A stretch of DNA of 64,000 nt from Kitasatospora phosalacinea (GCF_030268885.1 NZ_BSSA01000035.1:1-64000); one strand, 5' to 3'. Shown: positions 51,691 to 60,702, numbered from the stretch's first letter. Notes: generated by a model from the letters alone, not told the origin. Numbers and translations are program-made.

Positions 51691-52568
51691 TCGACCACCT
51701 GCGAGAGGGCTTCGGGGTCGATCCCGTGTGCCGGGTGCTGGAGCTGTCTCCGTCGACGTACTTCGCGCGGAAAACGCGGCCGAAATCTGCCCGCCGTCTG
51801 CGCGACGAGGAGCTGATTTCCCTGGTCACGGCCACGTGGGAGGACTCGGGCCGAACCTACGGCGCCCGCCGGATCACCCGCGCGCTGGTCCGGTCCGGCC
51901 ACGCGGTGGCCCGTTGCACGGTCGAGCGGCTGATGCGCGACATCGGGATCGAGGGCGTCATCCGCGGCCGACGCCGCCGCACCACGATCCCGGAGCCCAC
52001 CGCGCCGCGCCCGCCCGACCTTGTCAACCGCCGGTTCACCGCCGAGCGGCCGAACCAGCTGTGGCTGGCCGACCTGACCTACATCCGCACCTGGTCGGGC
52101 TGGGTCTACGTGGCATTCGTCCTGGACGCGTACTCCCGCCGGATCGTGGGCTGGCAAGCCGCCACCCACATGCGAACCGACCTGCCGCTGGACGCGTTGG
52201 AGATGGCGCTGTGGCGGCAGCGGATCAAGAAGGACGCCGGCCTCATTCATCACAGCGACCGCGGGTCGCAATACGTGTCCATTCGCTACACAGAGCGATT
52301 GTCCGAGGCCGGCGCCTCGGCCTCCGTCGGTTCCGTCGCCGACTCGTACGACAACGCGATGGCCGAGGCCCTGAACGGCACGTTCAAGGCCGAACTGATC
52401 GAGCATCAGGGACCGTGGCGGGACTTCGACGAAGTCGAGCGGGCCGTCTTCCAGTGGGTCGCGTGGTACAACGGCGAACGGCTCCACTCCGCCCTCGGCT
52501 ACATCCCGCCCGACGAATACGAGCAGGCCTACTTGGCGCAACTGGAGCAAGTCCCGCAGACCGCCTGA
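51687..52568 (+). CDS. IS3-family transposase OrfB (integrase core)
   Basis: The 293-residue catalytic part has an HTH_21 region (TYGARRITRALVRSGHAVA) and the rve integrase fold with DDE in LWLADLTYI, HHSDRGSQY and NAMAEALNGTFKAEL. GTG 51687 overlaps the OrfA stop, but the active enzyme is probably an OrfAB fusion made by -1 frameshifting. The frame is intact. Confidence 0.92.
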   Translation: MIDHLREGFGVDPVCRVLELSPSTYFARKTRPKSARRLRDEELISLVTATWEDSGRTYGARRITRALVRSGHAVARCTVERLMRDIGIEGVIRGRRRRTTIPEPTAPRPPDLVNRRFTAERPNQLWLADLTYIRTWSGWVYVAFVLDAYSRRIVGWQAATHMRTDLPLDALEMALWRQRIKKDAGLIHHSDRGSQYVSIRYTERLSEAGASASVGSVADSYDNAMAEALNGTFKAELIEHQGPWRDFDEVERAVFQWVAWYNGERLHSALGYIPPDEYEQAYLAQLEQVPQTA

Positions 52569-52607
52569 TCACACGATCACGGACTCCACGAAACTCGGGG
52601 CAGCTCA

Positions 52608-52938
52608 CCGCTTCCACCAGAGGGATGCATGCGAGCACCAACCTTGCGATTGCGCCAGGGATCCGTTCAGCCGCATAGAGGACAGCGATGAACGCTCCTA
52701 GGCCGCTGAGGATGATCGCCGACATAGCCACTCCGACTTCTCCTTGATTGCCGACCCAAGCGTTTCGCTGGGCCTTCGCCCTGGCAGGGCGTTGTTCTGA
52801 GACCTAGGGGGTAGGTCCAGGACTACCTCACGCCGATCGGTGTGTCGAAAAACTTGCCTCCCATGCGTGATGGATCCGCGAGGGCACCACCTATGTCGTA
52901 TCGACAGGAGAGCAGGTTCCGACAGGTCTAGGAGAGGC
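52608..52938. other. 330-bp stretch without a supportable gene
   Basis: Between the IS3-like element and the sigma-like gene no convincing frame is seen. It should carry the promoter of the two-gene operon that follows. Confidence 0.4.
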
Positions 52939-53838
52939 ATGCGAGATGAGCAGCCCGGGGTGCCGCCCCCGCCGACGTTGTCGCCGGGTGGTGACGAGCT
53001 GGCAGAGCAGGCAACGGGATCCGTTCTCCCGGCCGGCGGGTTGTTCCGAGTCCAGGTAGCCCCCGACCTGGAGCGCCTTCAGCAGGAACAGCTCTCGTCG
53101 GAAGAAGCCGACCGAGCGCGCAGCAAGAGTGATCAGCAACTCTACGAGCGTCTTAAGTCCTCTGGCTTCGCTGGGTTGCAGTGGGAACTGTTCGCTGATG
53201 CGCTAGCCACCTATGCACTTCCAATTCTTATGAACTGGCTGTACACAGGAGAGATTTTCGCGCAATGCGCAGCGCGCGGTCGCCCCGTGAAGCGTCGCGG
53301 CGGTGCAGACTTGACGGTCCTGCGACAAGACCGAGACGAACGCGAGGAACTGGCTTGCGAGACTATCGCTAGAGGGATCCGCACGTTTCGCGAGCATGCA
53401 ATGGTTAACGGCGGTTGGAGATCTGATCGCGGCGCCTCGCTCAAGACATATTTTGTCGGAGCTGCAGCCATGGAGTTCGGTGCGGTTTACGAAAGGTGGG
53501 CTAGCGAACATTCCCGCAGGCCGCCAACCATCCCCGAAGACATTCATGAAATCTCGGATATCAGAGGGTCAGCCGAGGAATCACCTGAGGCTTCCATCGA
53601 GGCCAAGGACTTTGTCAGTCGAGTCCTATCAAGCATCCCTGATGGTGCAACTAGGACAGCCGCATTTCTTGCCATGAACGACTATAGCAACAAAGAAATC
53701 GGTGAACATCTAAATATGTCGGCAGGTGCCGTCGCGATGAGGCTCTCTCGCCTGCGGAGGCAGAAATCCAAAGAATCGATCGATAGTCCAACAACCTTCG
53801 TGCCGATTAACGGTAGCCCGAGAGGGGAGGGAAAGTGA
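52939..53838 (+). CDS. Sigma-70-like (ECF-type) factor
   Basis: This 299-residue protein has a sigma-region-2-like block (GLQWELFADALATYALPILMNW, GWRSDRGASLKTYFVGAAAM) and a region-4 helix-turn-helix near the C terminus (AMNDYSNKEIGEHLNMSAGA then VAMRLSRLRRQ). It is unusually long in front (about 50 extra residues) and ends in a polar tail. ATG 52939 follows AGGAG. GC content and codon use are lower than in neighbours, pointing to transfer. Its stop overlaps the next gene by 4 bp, so the two act together. Confidence 0.75.
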   Translation: MRDEQPGVPPPPTLSPGGDELAEQATGSVLPAGGLFRVQVAPDLERLQQEQLSSEEADRARSKSDQQLYERLKSSGFAGLQWELFADALATYALPILMNWLYTGEIFAQCAARGRPVKRRGGADLTVLRQDRDEREELACETIARGIRTFREHAMVNGGWRSDRGASLKTYFVGAAAMEFGAVYERWASEHSRRPPTIPEDIHEISDIRGSAEESPEASIEAKDFVSRVLSSIPDGATRTAAFLAMNDYSNKEIGEHLNMSAGAVAMRLSRLRRQKSKESIDSPTTFVPINGSPRGEGK

Positions 53839-54728
53839 GCCAGTCGAACTTCAACATCGATGCCGTCGAAAATGCAATTGAACAGCTCGAAGGAATCCGG
53901 TCCGGTTCCGGCACTTCCGACATCGACGAGTGCCTCGCTGAGCTCCGCCGCGCACGCCGGGCTTTGCGCAGCACTACCGTTGAGCCGCTGACCATTAGCC
54001 CTTCAGTGATTGGAGTCCTGGAGCTCTTGCAAGACATTGAGGAGAGCTCCTTGGGTACGCCCGGCGCACGTTCCCTCCGCAGCCGAGCTAGCGCTGGGTC
54101 CCGCCGAACCATCGCCAAGCACCGCGCGCTTCTGGAGCCCGCAGTTGGCGCTAATTCGATGGAAATGGGGTCAAAGAGGTATCGAAAGGGTAGCCCCTAT
54201 GATCGACTTATCACGACTACCGACATGGACGGCGTCATCACGGTTGAGGCAGGCCTGATCATTCGGCTCCTTGGCGAGGAAGAATTCAGGATGCCTGCGA
54301 CTCTCACATACCGTTCAAGCGATCCATATGCCATCCTCATGTGCGTGAACCCGGGGACGGAAAATGTCACCTGGACCTTTGGTCGGAGTCTTATCTATGA
54401 GGGGATCAGAAAGGTCGCAGGAACGGGCGATGTGAAGATTTGGCCAGGCTTCAAGATCCCGGAACGAGCAAGCAGCAGGGGTGGCCAAGCTGGCTTCGAA
54501 GTGCCCTCAAGCTTGCGTGAGATGCGACGAGCGCCAAATCTCTACGTCTCTCTCAGTTCGCCTGAGGGTGACGCCTTGCTATGCCTGGACCGGAATGCAG
54601 TGAAGGCGTTTCTGAGGCGCACTCAAACAGTAGTTTCCATTGGATCGGAGTCATCGATCCTGAACTCCGCAAACTCGGAAGAAATTATCCTCGACCACCT
54701 CAACCGCCAGCCCCCATCGGCGCAGTAA
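53835..54728 (+). CDS. SsgA-family domain protein with N-terminal extension
   Basis: The C-terminal half of this 297-residue protein matches SsgA-like proteins (SALPs): LTYRSSDPYAILMCV, WTFGRSLIYEGIRKVAGTGD then VKIWPG, LYVSLSSPEGDALLCLD and AVKAFLRRTQTVVSIG. SALPs steer septum formation and peptidoglycan remodelling in sporulating actinomycetes. The first about 120 residues are a helical, charged extension not found in ordinary SALPs (130-145 residues). GTG 53835 overlaps the sigma-like gene (GTGA). Codon use is atypical. Confidence 0.78.
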   Translation: MSQSNFNIDAVENAIEQLEGIRSGSGTSDIDECLAELRRARRALRSTTVEPLTISPSVIGVLELLQDIEESSLGTPGARSLRSRASAGSRRTIAKHRALLEPAVGANSMEMGSKRYRKGSPYDRLITTTDMDGVITVEAGLIIRLLGEEEFRMPATLTYRSSDPYAILMCVNPGTENVTWTFGRSLIYEGIRKVAGTGDVKIWPGFKIPERASSRGGQAGFEVPSSLREMRRAPNLYVSLSSPEGDALLCLDRNAVKAFLRRTQTVVSIGSESSILNSANSEEIILDHLNRQPPSAQ

Positions 54729-55421
54729 CCGTTGATTCTCCCCTCTCCCAGTTGACGAAGGGTTTCTACTTCCCGAGATCTACAGGGCCGGGGCCGCCAC
54801 CGACTTATAGGGCGGCCCCACCTGTAAGGAGGTGCGGGTGCGGTAGGCCGGTGGATGCCTGTCGGCGGAGGTGGACAGGAGGACCTGAGTCCAGCTGCTG
54901 GTGTCGACGGTGGCGTCGACATAGTCGTCTTCGAGGTTGCCCTGCTGCCAACGGTCAGGTCGGCGCCGAGCTGATGGTGGAAGACGTGCCAACGCGTTGC
55001 GGACCCGGTGCAACGCCATGAGGCAGTCAGCGGATAGCAGGATCAGCCAGCCCGCAGGGTCGGGGTTCGGCTTGCCAGCCACCTTCGGTTTGAGCAGCTC
55101 CAGGGTATCGGCAGCGGTCGAGAGGGTGGAGGCGTGCAGCGACCACGCTTCGTTGGGGTGGCGCTCCGAGGCGGATACGGCGTGGGCGAGGAACGCCTAC
55201 AGAGTGCCGGATTCACGCGCCCAGGCCTTGGCGGGAGGTAGAACACGGGCCAGGCCTCCGCCATAGGAGAGGAAGAAGAGGCCACCTCTGTCCTCTGCCA
55301 GCCCCGTGGGCGCGCCAATCCGTACGCTGCTCCGAACCACCCGTACTTGTCGAGCTACTGCCAGGTCCGGGATTATCGACGGTCGAAGGTCCGGGGTTGG
55401 GGAGCAGGGGGATTCGAGAAC
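54729..55421. other. 690-bp stretch with only gene debris
   Basis: No intact gene is seen. The minus strand holds a possible 5'-truncated frame (listed separately). Confidence 0.4.
54780..55197 (-). pseudogene. Possible remnant of a hypothetical gene
   Basis: Read leftward from just after a TAG at about 55198-55200, the frame gives plausible protein (FLAHAVSASERHPNEAWSLH, TLELLKPKVAGKPNPDPAGW, LSADCLMALHRVRNALARL) for about 139 residues. There is no good start: the GTG at 55082 lies inside the coherent sequence. It looks like the C-terminal part of a gene whose 5' part is lost. The family is not recognised. Confidence 0.35.
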
Positions 55422-56324
55422 ATGGCTGAGCCGCGTCGGGATGCGACGTCCAGGGTTGCCGATCTGCTGTCGTCGCCGCTGGTGAACGGGGTGTTCGGCT
55501 TCATCGGCGTCGCTACGCCGCTGGTCGGCTGGCTCGGTGACTCGATCAGCCTCCACGCCGTTGTCGTCGTGGAGACCGCCCTCGTACTGCTCCTGGTGAC
55601 CGGTCATATCTGGATGCGCCGGGTTTACATCACTTTGCGCCGGGCCAACAACCGGAACATGGACGACGCCAAGTACTTCGACCTCGTACGCAGCCAGCTG
55701 GAGCGCGAGCTGATCTCCGACTTCGGGGAGATCGCGGACGGGCACCTGCAGGTGTACGCGGGCGAGGTTCCGCGGCTGTCGGTGCTGCTGTTCCAGTCGC
55801 TGATCGACTCGGGCACCGAACCGCAGCGGGTGCTTGCCGCGGACCTGACGACGAACCCGAACCTGCTCACCCAGCGCCGGGAGTACCTGGCGGTCAACCG
55901 GCGCCTGATCGAGGCCGGCGGCACGATCAACCGCCTGTTCATCGCGTACGCGGCCGACCTCGTACGCGAGGACTACGCCCGCGCGCTGCTGCAGCTGGTC
56001 AACCACCACCGCTCCCTCGGCGTCACCTGCGGCATCGCGGTGCGCGACCGGCTGCGCGCCGACCAGGCCGTCGACTTCGTCGTCGTCTCCCGCGCCGCGG
56101 TGCTGGTGGAGGAGGACCAAGGCGACGCTGACTACACCCGCGGCCGCTCCTCGGTCTATTTCAAGCAGGTCGACCGGTGGACCGGCCGGTTCGAGTCGAT
56201 CTGGGGCCACGGCGCGGGCGCAGCCCCGTTCGTCCTGCAGGCCTACGAGGCCGTGGCGAGGCCGATGCTGGACGCCGCGGCGTGGGACGAAGCCAAGGCC
56301 GCCGAAGCGGTCGAGCGGCTCTGA
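55422..56324 (+). CDS. Two-helix membrane protein with cytoplasmic domain
   Basis: The 300-residue protein has two membrane segments (about 20-45, VNGVFGFIGVATPLVGWLG; about 50-70, VVVVETALVLLLVTGHI) followed by a 230-residue soluble domain (VLAADLTTNPNLLTQRREYL, INRLFIAYAADLVREDYARA, DFVVVSRAAVLVEEDQGD, VYFKQVDRWTGRFESIW). The layout of that domain recalls PLD-like sensor domains that lack the HKD catalytic motif; this is inference. It is the first of three same-strand genes with a DapF-like and a desaturase-like gene. Confidence 0.65.
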   Translation: MAEPRRDATSRVADLLSSPLVNGVFGFIGVATPLVGWLGDSISLHAVVVVETALVLLLVTGHIWMRRVYITLRRANNRNMDDAKYFDLVRSQLERELISDFGEIADGHLQVYAGEVPRLSVLLFQSLIDSGTEPQRVLAADLTTNPNLLTQRREYLAVNRRLIEAGGTINRLFIAYAADLVREDYARALLQLVNHHRSLGVTCGIAVRDRLRADQAVDFVVVSRAAVLVEEDQGDADYTRGRSSVYFKQVDRWTGRFESIWGHGAGAAPFVLQAYEAVARPMLDAAAWDEAKAAEAVERL

Positions 56325-56426
56325 CCGCCTGCCGGACAGCCCGCGGGGGATGATCACCGCCTCGGTACGATGGAAGGCAACGAGCCGAGCGGCCCACGCC
56401 GGTGCAAGGCAGGAAGCAGCTTCTCC

Positions 56427-57425
56427 ATGTCCCGACTTTCGATCACCAAGACCCACGGATCCCGCAACGACATCTTCGTGATCGACGGCGCGCCGGACCT
56501 CTACTGGCGCTCCGAGGACCTGGTGCGCGCGGTGACGAAGCTGTGCGACCGCCGCACCGGGCTCGGCTCGGACGGCGTGTACTTCGTCGACGACCACGGA
56601 GACGGCACCGCCCAGGCCTGGTTCTTCAACCCCGACGGCTCGCCCGCGCTGCTGTGCGGCAACGGCATGCGCTGCGCGGGCCGCCTGCTGCTGGACCGCC
56701 ACGGCGCCGAGTCTTACACGGTCAACACCGGCCCCTATACCTTCACCGTGCGCGCAGCCGAGACCACGCCGCACGGCGTGCGCCAGGTCGCGGTCGAGCT
56801 CCCGCCGGCCGACTTCTCCCCTGCCAACCCGATCGTCGCGAACGTGGCCTCGCCGTTCGTCGGACAGGTCCTGCCCGCCTACCACCCCTCGCTGCAGGCG
56901 ACCGCGGTCGCGATGCCGAACTCGCATCTGGTCAGCGTCGTTGACTCCTACGACCGCAATGACCTGGTCGCCACCGGCAGCCGCGTCGCCGACCTCACCA
57001 GCGACTTCCCGATCGGCGCGAACGTCTCCTTCGTCCAGCCGATCGCCGACGGCGAGGTGTTCGTGCGGACCTTCGAGCGCGGCGCCGGCCTGACCCCCTC
57101 GTGCGGGTCCGGTAACTCCGCCTCGCGCGCGGTGCTCTCCCGCCTCGGCCTCGCCGACGCCGACCAAGCCGTGGTCATCCGCAACGTCGGCGGCCCGGCC
57201 CGAGTGTGGCTGCAGGAGAAGGCTGGCCAGTGGCAGCCCGTCCTCGAAGGCAACGCCACTGTCGTCTACCAGGTCGACCTCGACCCCGAGGCGCTGCTGG
57301 GCGACGCCCCGCTCGACCTGGTCCCCGGCGAGACGTACCTGTCCGAAATCAGCGCGTTCGATCTGCTGTACAAGGACAATCTGAAGGCACTGGAAGCTGC
57401 CGGAGTCAGCGCGTCCGAGCTCTAG
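56427..57425 (+). CDS. DapF-family epimerase 2 (divergent)
   Basis: The 332-residue protein has the diaminopimelate epimerase double fold: KTHGSRNDIFVIDG, CDRRTGLGSDGVYF, the first catalytic Cys in LLCGNGMRC and the second in LTPSCGSGNSASRAV. Both Cys are present, so a cofactor-free racemisation is likely. It is about 40 residues longer than the paralogue at 59.8 kb, with an extra C-terminal domain (PLDLVPGETYLSEISAFDLL). Substrate may be DAP or another amino acid. It sits 102 bp after the membrane protein gene. Confidence 0.85.
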   Translation: MSRLSITKTHGSRNDIFVIDGAPDLYWRSEDLVRAVTKLCDRRTGLGSDGVYFVDDHGDGTAQAWFFNPDGSPALLCGNGMRCAGRLLLDRHGAESYTVNTGPYTFTVRAAETTPHGVRQVAVELPPADFSPANPIVANVASPFVGQVLPAYHPSLQATAVAMPNSHLVSVVDSYDRNDLVATGSRVADLTSDFPIGANVSFVQPIADGEVFVRTFERGAGLTPSCGSGNSASRAVLSRLGLADADQAVVIRNVGGPARVWLQEKAGQWQPVLEGNATVVYQVDLDPEALLGDAPLDLVPGETYLSEISAFDLLYKDNLKALEAAGVSASEL

Positions 57426-57498
57426 GCGACCCGCGGCCCCTCCCCCTCCCCGCCGCCCGGCCCGCCTGGACCGGCAGCGCGCAGGGGGAGGGAATCCG

Positions 57499-58620
57499 AT
57501 GGGAGTAGTTCACCTGGGAGTGCAGGGCTGCCTGCTGCTCATCGCGGGGGCGGTCGCCCTGCGCCAGGCCGACCGCTGGTGGTTCAGCCCTCACCGCGCC
57601 GCCCGGCAGCGCGCCCTCACGCGGCGCGACCTGATGGACCTCCAGCGCCAGCGGGCCAACGACATCACCCCCGTCCTGCTGATGGCCGGGCACGGCGCGG
57701 AGATCGCAGGGTGGTGGATGCTGGCCACCGCGGCCGGATCGGCCGGCTGGGCGGCAGCAGCGCTGGCGATGGCGGTGAAGTTCCGCCACCTCCAAGAAGT
57801 CAGCCACTTCGCAGTCCACGGAGTCCTCACCCGTTCCCCGCACCTGGGCACCCTCCTCGCCGAGACCTGCGTGCACCTGCCGCTGGGCCTGGGCCCGGTC
57901 GCCGACCGGCGCCGCCGCCACGTCCGCGAGCACCACCCCAACGCCACCGTCACCGGAGTCGACCCCAACCTCGCCGACTTGGAGCAGGCTGGCCTGCTTC
58001 CCGGCACGACCCGGGCACGCTATGCCGCTGGGATCGTCTTCCCCCTCACCCCGGCCGGTCTCGCCGCGACCTGCCGCTCCATCGCGGCCAACGTACGGCC
58101 CGCCATCCACGGCTGGAGCCGCACCGCGGCCCTCGCTGCCGTTTTGGCGGCCGCGCTCATCCTGGGCGGCTGGCCCGCCGGGGTGTTCGGCCTCGCCGTC
58201 CCGCGCTTGCTGCTCTACCCGCAGCTCGCCTGGATGTCCCTGATTGTCGAGCACCGCTGGTTCGACGCCGCCCCGCCCGCCGGGCCCGGGCCGGTTGCCC
58301 TGGAAGCGGGGCGGTGCCTGCGCCTGTACCCGAGCAGCCCGGCGATGGCGCTGCTCGCCCGCGGGACCTGGCTGCCCTACGGCGACCTGTTCCACTTCGC
58401 GCACTCCGCGCACCCGGCGGTCCGGTGGAACTACCTGCCCGCCCTGGAGAAGGCGCTGGGCATGCCCGCGGCCGCTCCTCCCGGCCTGCTGCTGGGCGGT
58501 GAAGCCGTCATCACCCGGCACTGGCGCGCACTGGGCGGAGGAAGGGCGCGAGGGGGAGTGTCGGATGCGGCACCGGGCCGGGAGCGCACTGCACCCTCCC
58601 CCACGGCTTCTCAGGTGTAG
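57499..58620 (+). CDS. Membrane fatty acid desaturase-like protein
   Basis: The 373-residue membrane protein has the three histidine boxes of the desaturase/hydroxylase superfamily: HLQEVSHFAVH (97-107), HVREHH (141-146) and a late FHFAHSAHP, set between hydrophobic segments (60-92, 165-230). Such diiron enzymes desaturate or hydroxylate lipid chains or other substrates. GGGAGGGA precedes ATG 57499. Its 3' end overlaps the convergent XRE gene by 10 bp. The link to the two DapF-like genes is unexplained. Confidence 0.75.
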   Translation: MGVVHLGVQGCLLLIAGAVALRQADRWWFSPHRAARQRALTRRDLMDLQRQRANDITPVLLMAGHGAEIAGWWMLATAAGSAGWAAAALAMAVKFRHLQEVSHFAVHGVLTRSPHLGTLLAETCVHLPLGLGPVADRRRRHVREHHPNATVTGVDPNLADLEQAGLLPGTTRARYAAGIVFPLTPAGLAATCRSIAANVRPAIHGWSRTAALAAVLAAALILGGWPAGVFGLAVPRLLLYPQLAWMSLIVEHRWFDAAPPAGPGPVALEAGRCLRLYPSSPAMALLARGTWLPYGDLFHFAHSAHPAVRWNYLPALEKALGMPAAAPPGLLLGGEAVITRHWRALGGGRARGGVSDAAPGRERTAPSPTASQV

Positions 58621-59477
58621 CAGTCCTCAATGATCTGGGTGATGAGGTCGAGCGATCCTCGGGCACTGAGCGCCCTGATGAACACGTGATCGAACACCTG
58701 GGTGAGGTCCTGGACGTCGCGGTCCCTGTTGAGCAGGAGGGGGCCGGCGGGAGAGTCGACGTGGACGACGGTTGGCTGGTCCGTGAACTTGAACAGCGAG
58801 AACGCGCCGGACATCCCAGCGTGCGCGCCGATGCCGAAGGGCACGATGCGCACCCGCACATTGGTGAGTTCCCGTTCTGCGCGAACGAGCCACTCCAGCT
58901 GCTCACGCATTACCTCGGCGCTGCCGACAGGCCGCCGCAGGGCCGCTTCGTCGAGCAGTAGGAACAGCCTGAGCGGGCCCTCTCCGCGGTGTAGGACCTC
59001 GGCGCGGCGGGCGCGCAAGTCGGCCAGGCGGTCGATGGCGTAGGGGCTGTGGGTGCGGCCTTCGGCGAGCAGGGCGCGGAAGTAGGCGTCGGTCTGCAGC
59101 AGGGGGTGGATCCGCACCAGTTCCAGCGCCAGTTCGTCGGTCGCGGAAGTCTGCAGGCCGAGAAGGGCGTCCATGCCACTGGGCAAAACGTCTTCGTACG
59201 GCTCCCACCAAGCGGTCTGCTCGGTTTCGCCGAGCAGGTGCAGGAGCTGGTCGACGTCGCCCTGGTCGTTGACGCCGAAGAGTTCGGCCAGGCGGCGCAG
59301 CTCGCCCGGTTTGAGGACGGCGCCGGTGAGCTTGCCAGTTTCCAGGCGGGAGATGCGGGTCTCGGAGCAGTCGAGGAAGTCGGCGACCTGCCGCATGGTC
59401 ATGCCGCGCTTCTTGCGCAGACGGCGCAGCTCGGCGCCCAGGTGCATGCGGGAGTCGAGCGGGTTGCTCAGGCTCAC
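58611..59477 (-). CDS. XRE-family regulator with DUF5753 domain
   Basis: This 288-residue protein has a Cro/CI helix-turn-helix (LRRLRKKRGMTMRQVADFLD, CSETRISRLETGK) and a long DUF5753 ligand/partner domain (IHPLLQTDAYFRALLAEGR, LLDEAALRRPVGSAEVMREQ, FDHVFIRALS). Such regulators are numerous in Streptomyces and often pair with a DUF397 protein; none is seen here. GTG 59477 follows GAGGAG. It is divergent from dapF, and the space between carries five ACTTGCGT sites. Confidence 0.9.
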   Translation of the reverse strand: MSLSNPLDSRMHLGAELRRLRKKRGMTMRQVADFLDCSETRISRLETGKLTGAVLKPGELRRLAELFGVNDQGDVDQLLHLLGETEQTAWWEPYEDVLPSGMDALLGLQTSATDELALELVRIHPLLQTDAYFRALLAEGRTHSPYAIDRLADLRARRAEVLHRGEGPLRLFLLLDEAALRRPVGSAEVMREQLEWLVRAERELTNVRVRIVPFGIGAHAGMSGAFSLFKFTDQPTVVHVDSPAGPLLLNRDRDVQDLTQVFDHVFIRALSARGSLDLITQIIEDCYT

Positions 59478-59513
59478 TAGGCGGACTCCTCGGGCAGGCG
59501 TGTTCTTGCGCGG

Positions 59514-59674
59514 CGCAAGTGCGTGACGCAAGTCTGCCTGATGAGGGATGCGGCCTGCCATGGGGTCCTCCGGTCCGGTCCGGCCGATCGGGCGAATAAA
59601 AGTTCCGGATTCAAATCGAGAACTTCACCTAGCGGCTCACGCACTTGCGTCAAGAACTTGCGTCGCACTTGCGT
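59514..59674. promoter_or_regulatory. Five-site operator between the XRE gene and dapF
   Basis: ACTTGCGT occurs at 59643-59650, 59656-59663 and 59667-59674. Its complement occurs at 59526-59533 (ACGCAAGT) and, as a 7-base match, at 59514-59520 (CGCAAGT). The two groups flank the start regions of the divergent genes. Confidence 0.65.
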
Positions 59675-59769
59675 GAAGGTCCACTGTAGAGCCCTGCGCC
59701 TCGAGCGCGCAGGCTCCCGTGAGGACGACCGGGCCGCGGCCCGCCCTGCAGAAAGCCCCCGAGACCCCA

Positions 59770-60645
59770 GTGACCCGCTCCCTGCCCTTCACCAAGGGCC
59801 ACGGCACCGAGAACGACTTCCTCCTCGTGCCCGACCCCGACGGCCAGCTCGGCCTCGCCCCCGCCGAGATCGTCGCCCTGTGCGACCGGCGCAACGGCAT
59901 CGGCGCTGACGGCCTCCTGCTCGTGGTTCGCTCCGCCGCCCACCCCGACGCCGCCGCCATGGCCGCCGAGGCCGAGTGGTTCATGGACTACCGCAACCCC
60001 GACGGCACCACCGCGCAGATGTGCGGCAACGGCATCCGCGTCTTCGCCCGCTACCTCCTGGCCACCGGCCGAGCCGAGCCCGGCACCCTAACCATCGCCA
60101 CCCGCGCCGGCGTCCGCCGCGTCCACATCCCCGACGCGCAACCAGGCAGCCGCATCACCGTCGACATGGGCCGCCCCCTCTTGCCAGGACCCGACGACAT
60201 CAAGGTCATCGCGAACGGCCACACCTGGCCCGCCACCCACGTCGACGTCGGCAATCCCCACGCCGTCGTCCACGTCGACGACCTCTCCGACGCCGGCAAC
60301 CTGCTCACCCCACCCACCGTCGAACCCGCCTCCGCCTACCCCGACGGCGTCACCGTCGAGTTCGTCACCACCCGCGGCCCCGCCCACCTCGCCCTGCGCG
60401 TCCACGAACGCGGCGTCGGCGAGACCCGCTCCTGCGGCACCGGCGCCGCCGCGGCCGTTGCCGCCGCCCGCCACCGCGACCCGAACCTGCCCGCTGGCCG
60501 CTACACCGTCGACGTCCCCGGCGGCCGCCTCACCGTCCACGCCGAACCGGACGGAACCCTTCGCCTGAGCGGCCCCGCCGTCCTGGTCGCCGACGGCACC
60601 GCCCACCTCGACCGCATGGGCCGCACCGGCGACGAGCACGCCTGA
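59770..60645 (+). CDS. dapF: Diaminopimelate epimerase (DapF)
   Basis: The 291-residue protein has the standard DapF pattern: FTKGHGTENDFLLV, CDRRNGIGADGLL, first catalytic Cys in QMCGNGIRVFARYL, HVDVGNPHAVV and second Cys in GETRSCGTGAAAAVA. It interconverts LL- and meso-diaminopimelate for lysine and peptidoglycan. GTG 59770 begins the family alignment. Placement beside an XRE regulator with its own operator, in mobile-type DNA with a second DapF, is unusual for the housekeeping gene. Confidence 0.9.
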   Translation: MTRSLPFTKGHGTENDFLLVPDPDGQLGLAPAEIVALCDRRNGIGADGLLLVVRSAAHPDAAAMAAEAEWFMDYRNPDGTTAQMCGNGIRVFARYLLATGRAEPGTLTIATRAGVRRVHIPDAQPGSRITVDMGRPLLPGPDDIKVIANGHTWPATHVDVGNPHAVVHVDDLSDAGNLLTPPTVEPASAYPDGVTVEFVTTRGPAHLALRVHERGVGETRSCGTGAAAAVAAARHRDPNLPAGRYTVDVPGGRLTVHAEPDGTLRLSGPAVLVADGTAHLDRMGRTGDEHA

Positions 60646-60702
60646 CTTCCATCCGCCCCGCCCCAGCCCCGGGGCGGGGCCCCGACGTCCGGGAGCAGCA
60701 CC

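Larger units (their letters stand above)
51308..52607 (+). mobile_element. IS3-family insertion sequence
   Basis: The element is about 1,300 bp. The left end (51308 on, TGAGCTGC, then GTGGAGTCC) and right end (GGACTCCAC, then GCAGCTCA to 52607) are imperfect inverted repeats of about 28 bp. It holds orfA and orfB in the usual -1 arrangement. No clear target duplication was seen. Confidence 0.85.

Noticed and set aside
55197-57167. A 656-residue minus-strand frame over the membrane protein and DapF-like genes
   Set aside because: It is antisense to two genes with clear features and has no motif or ribosome site.
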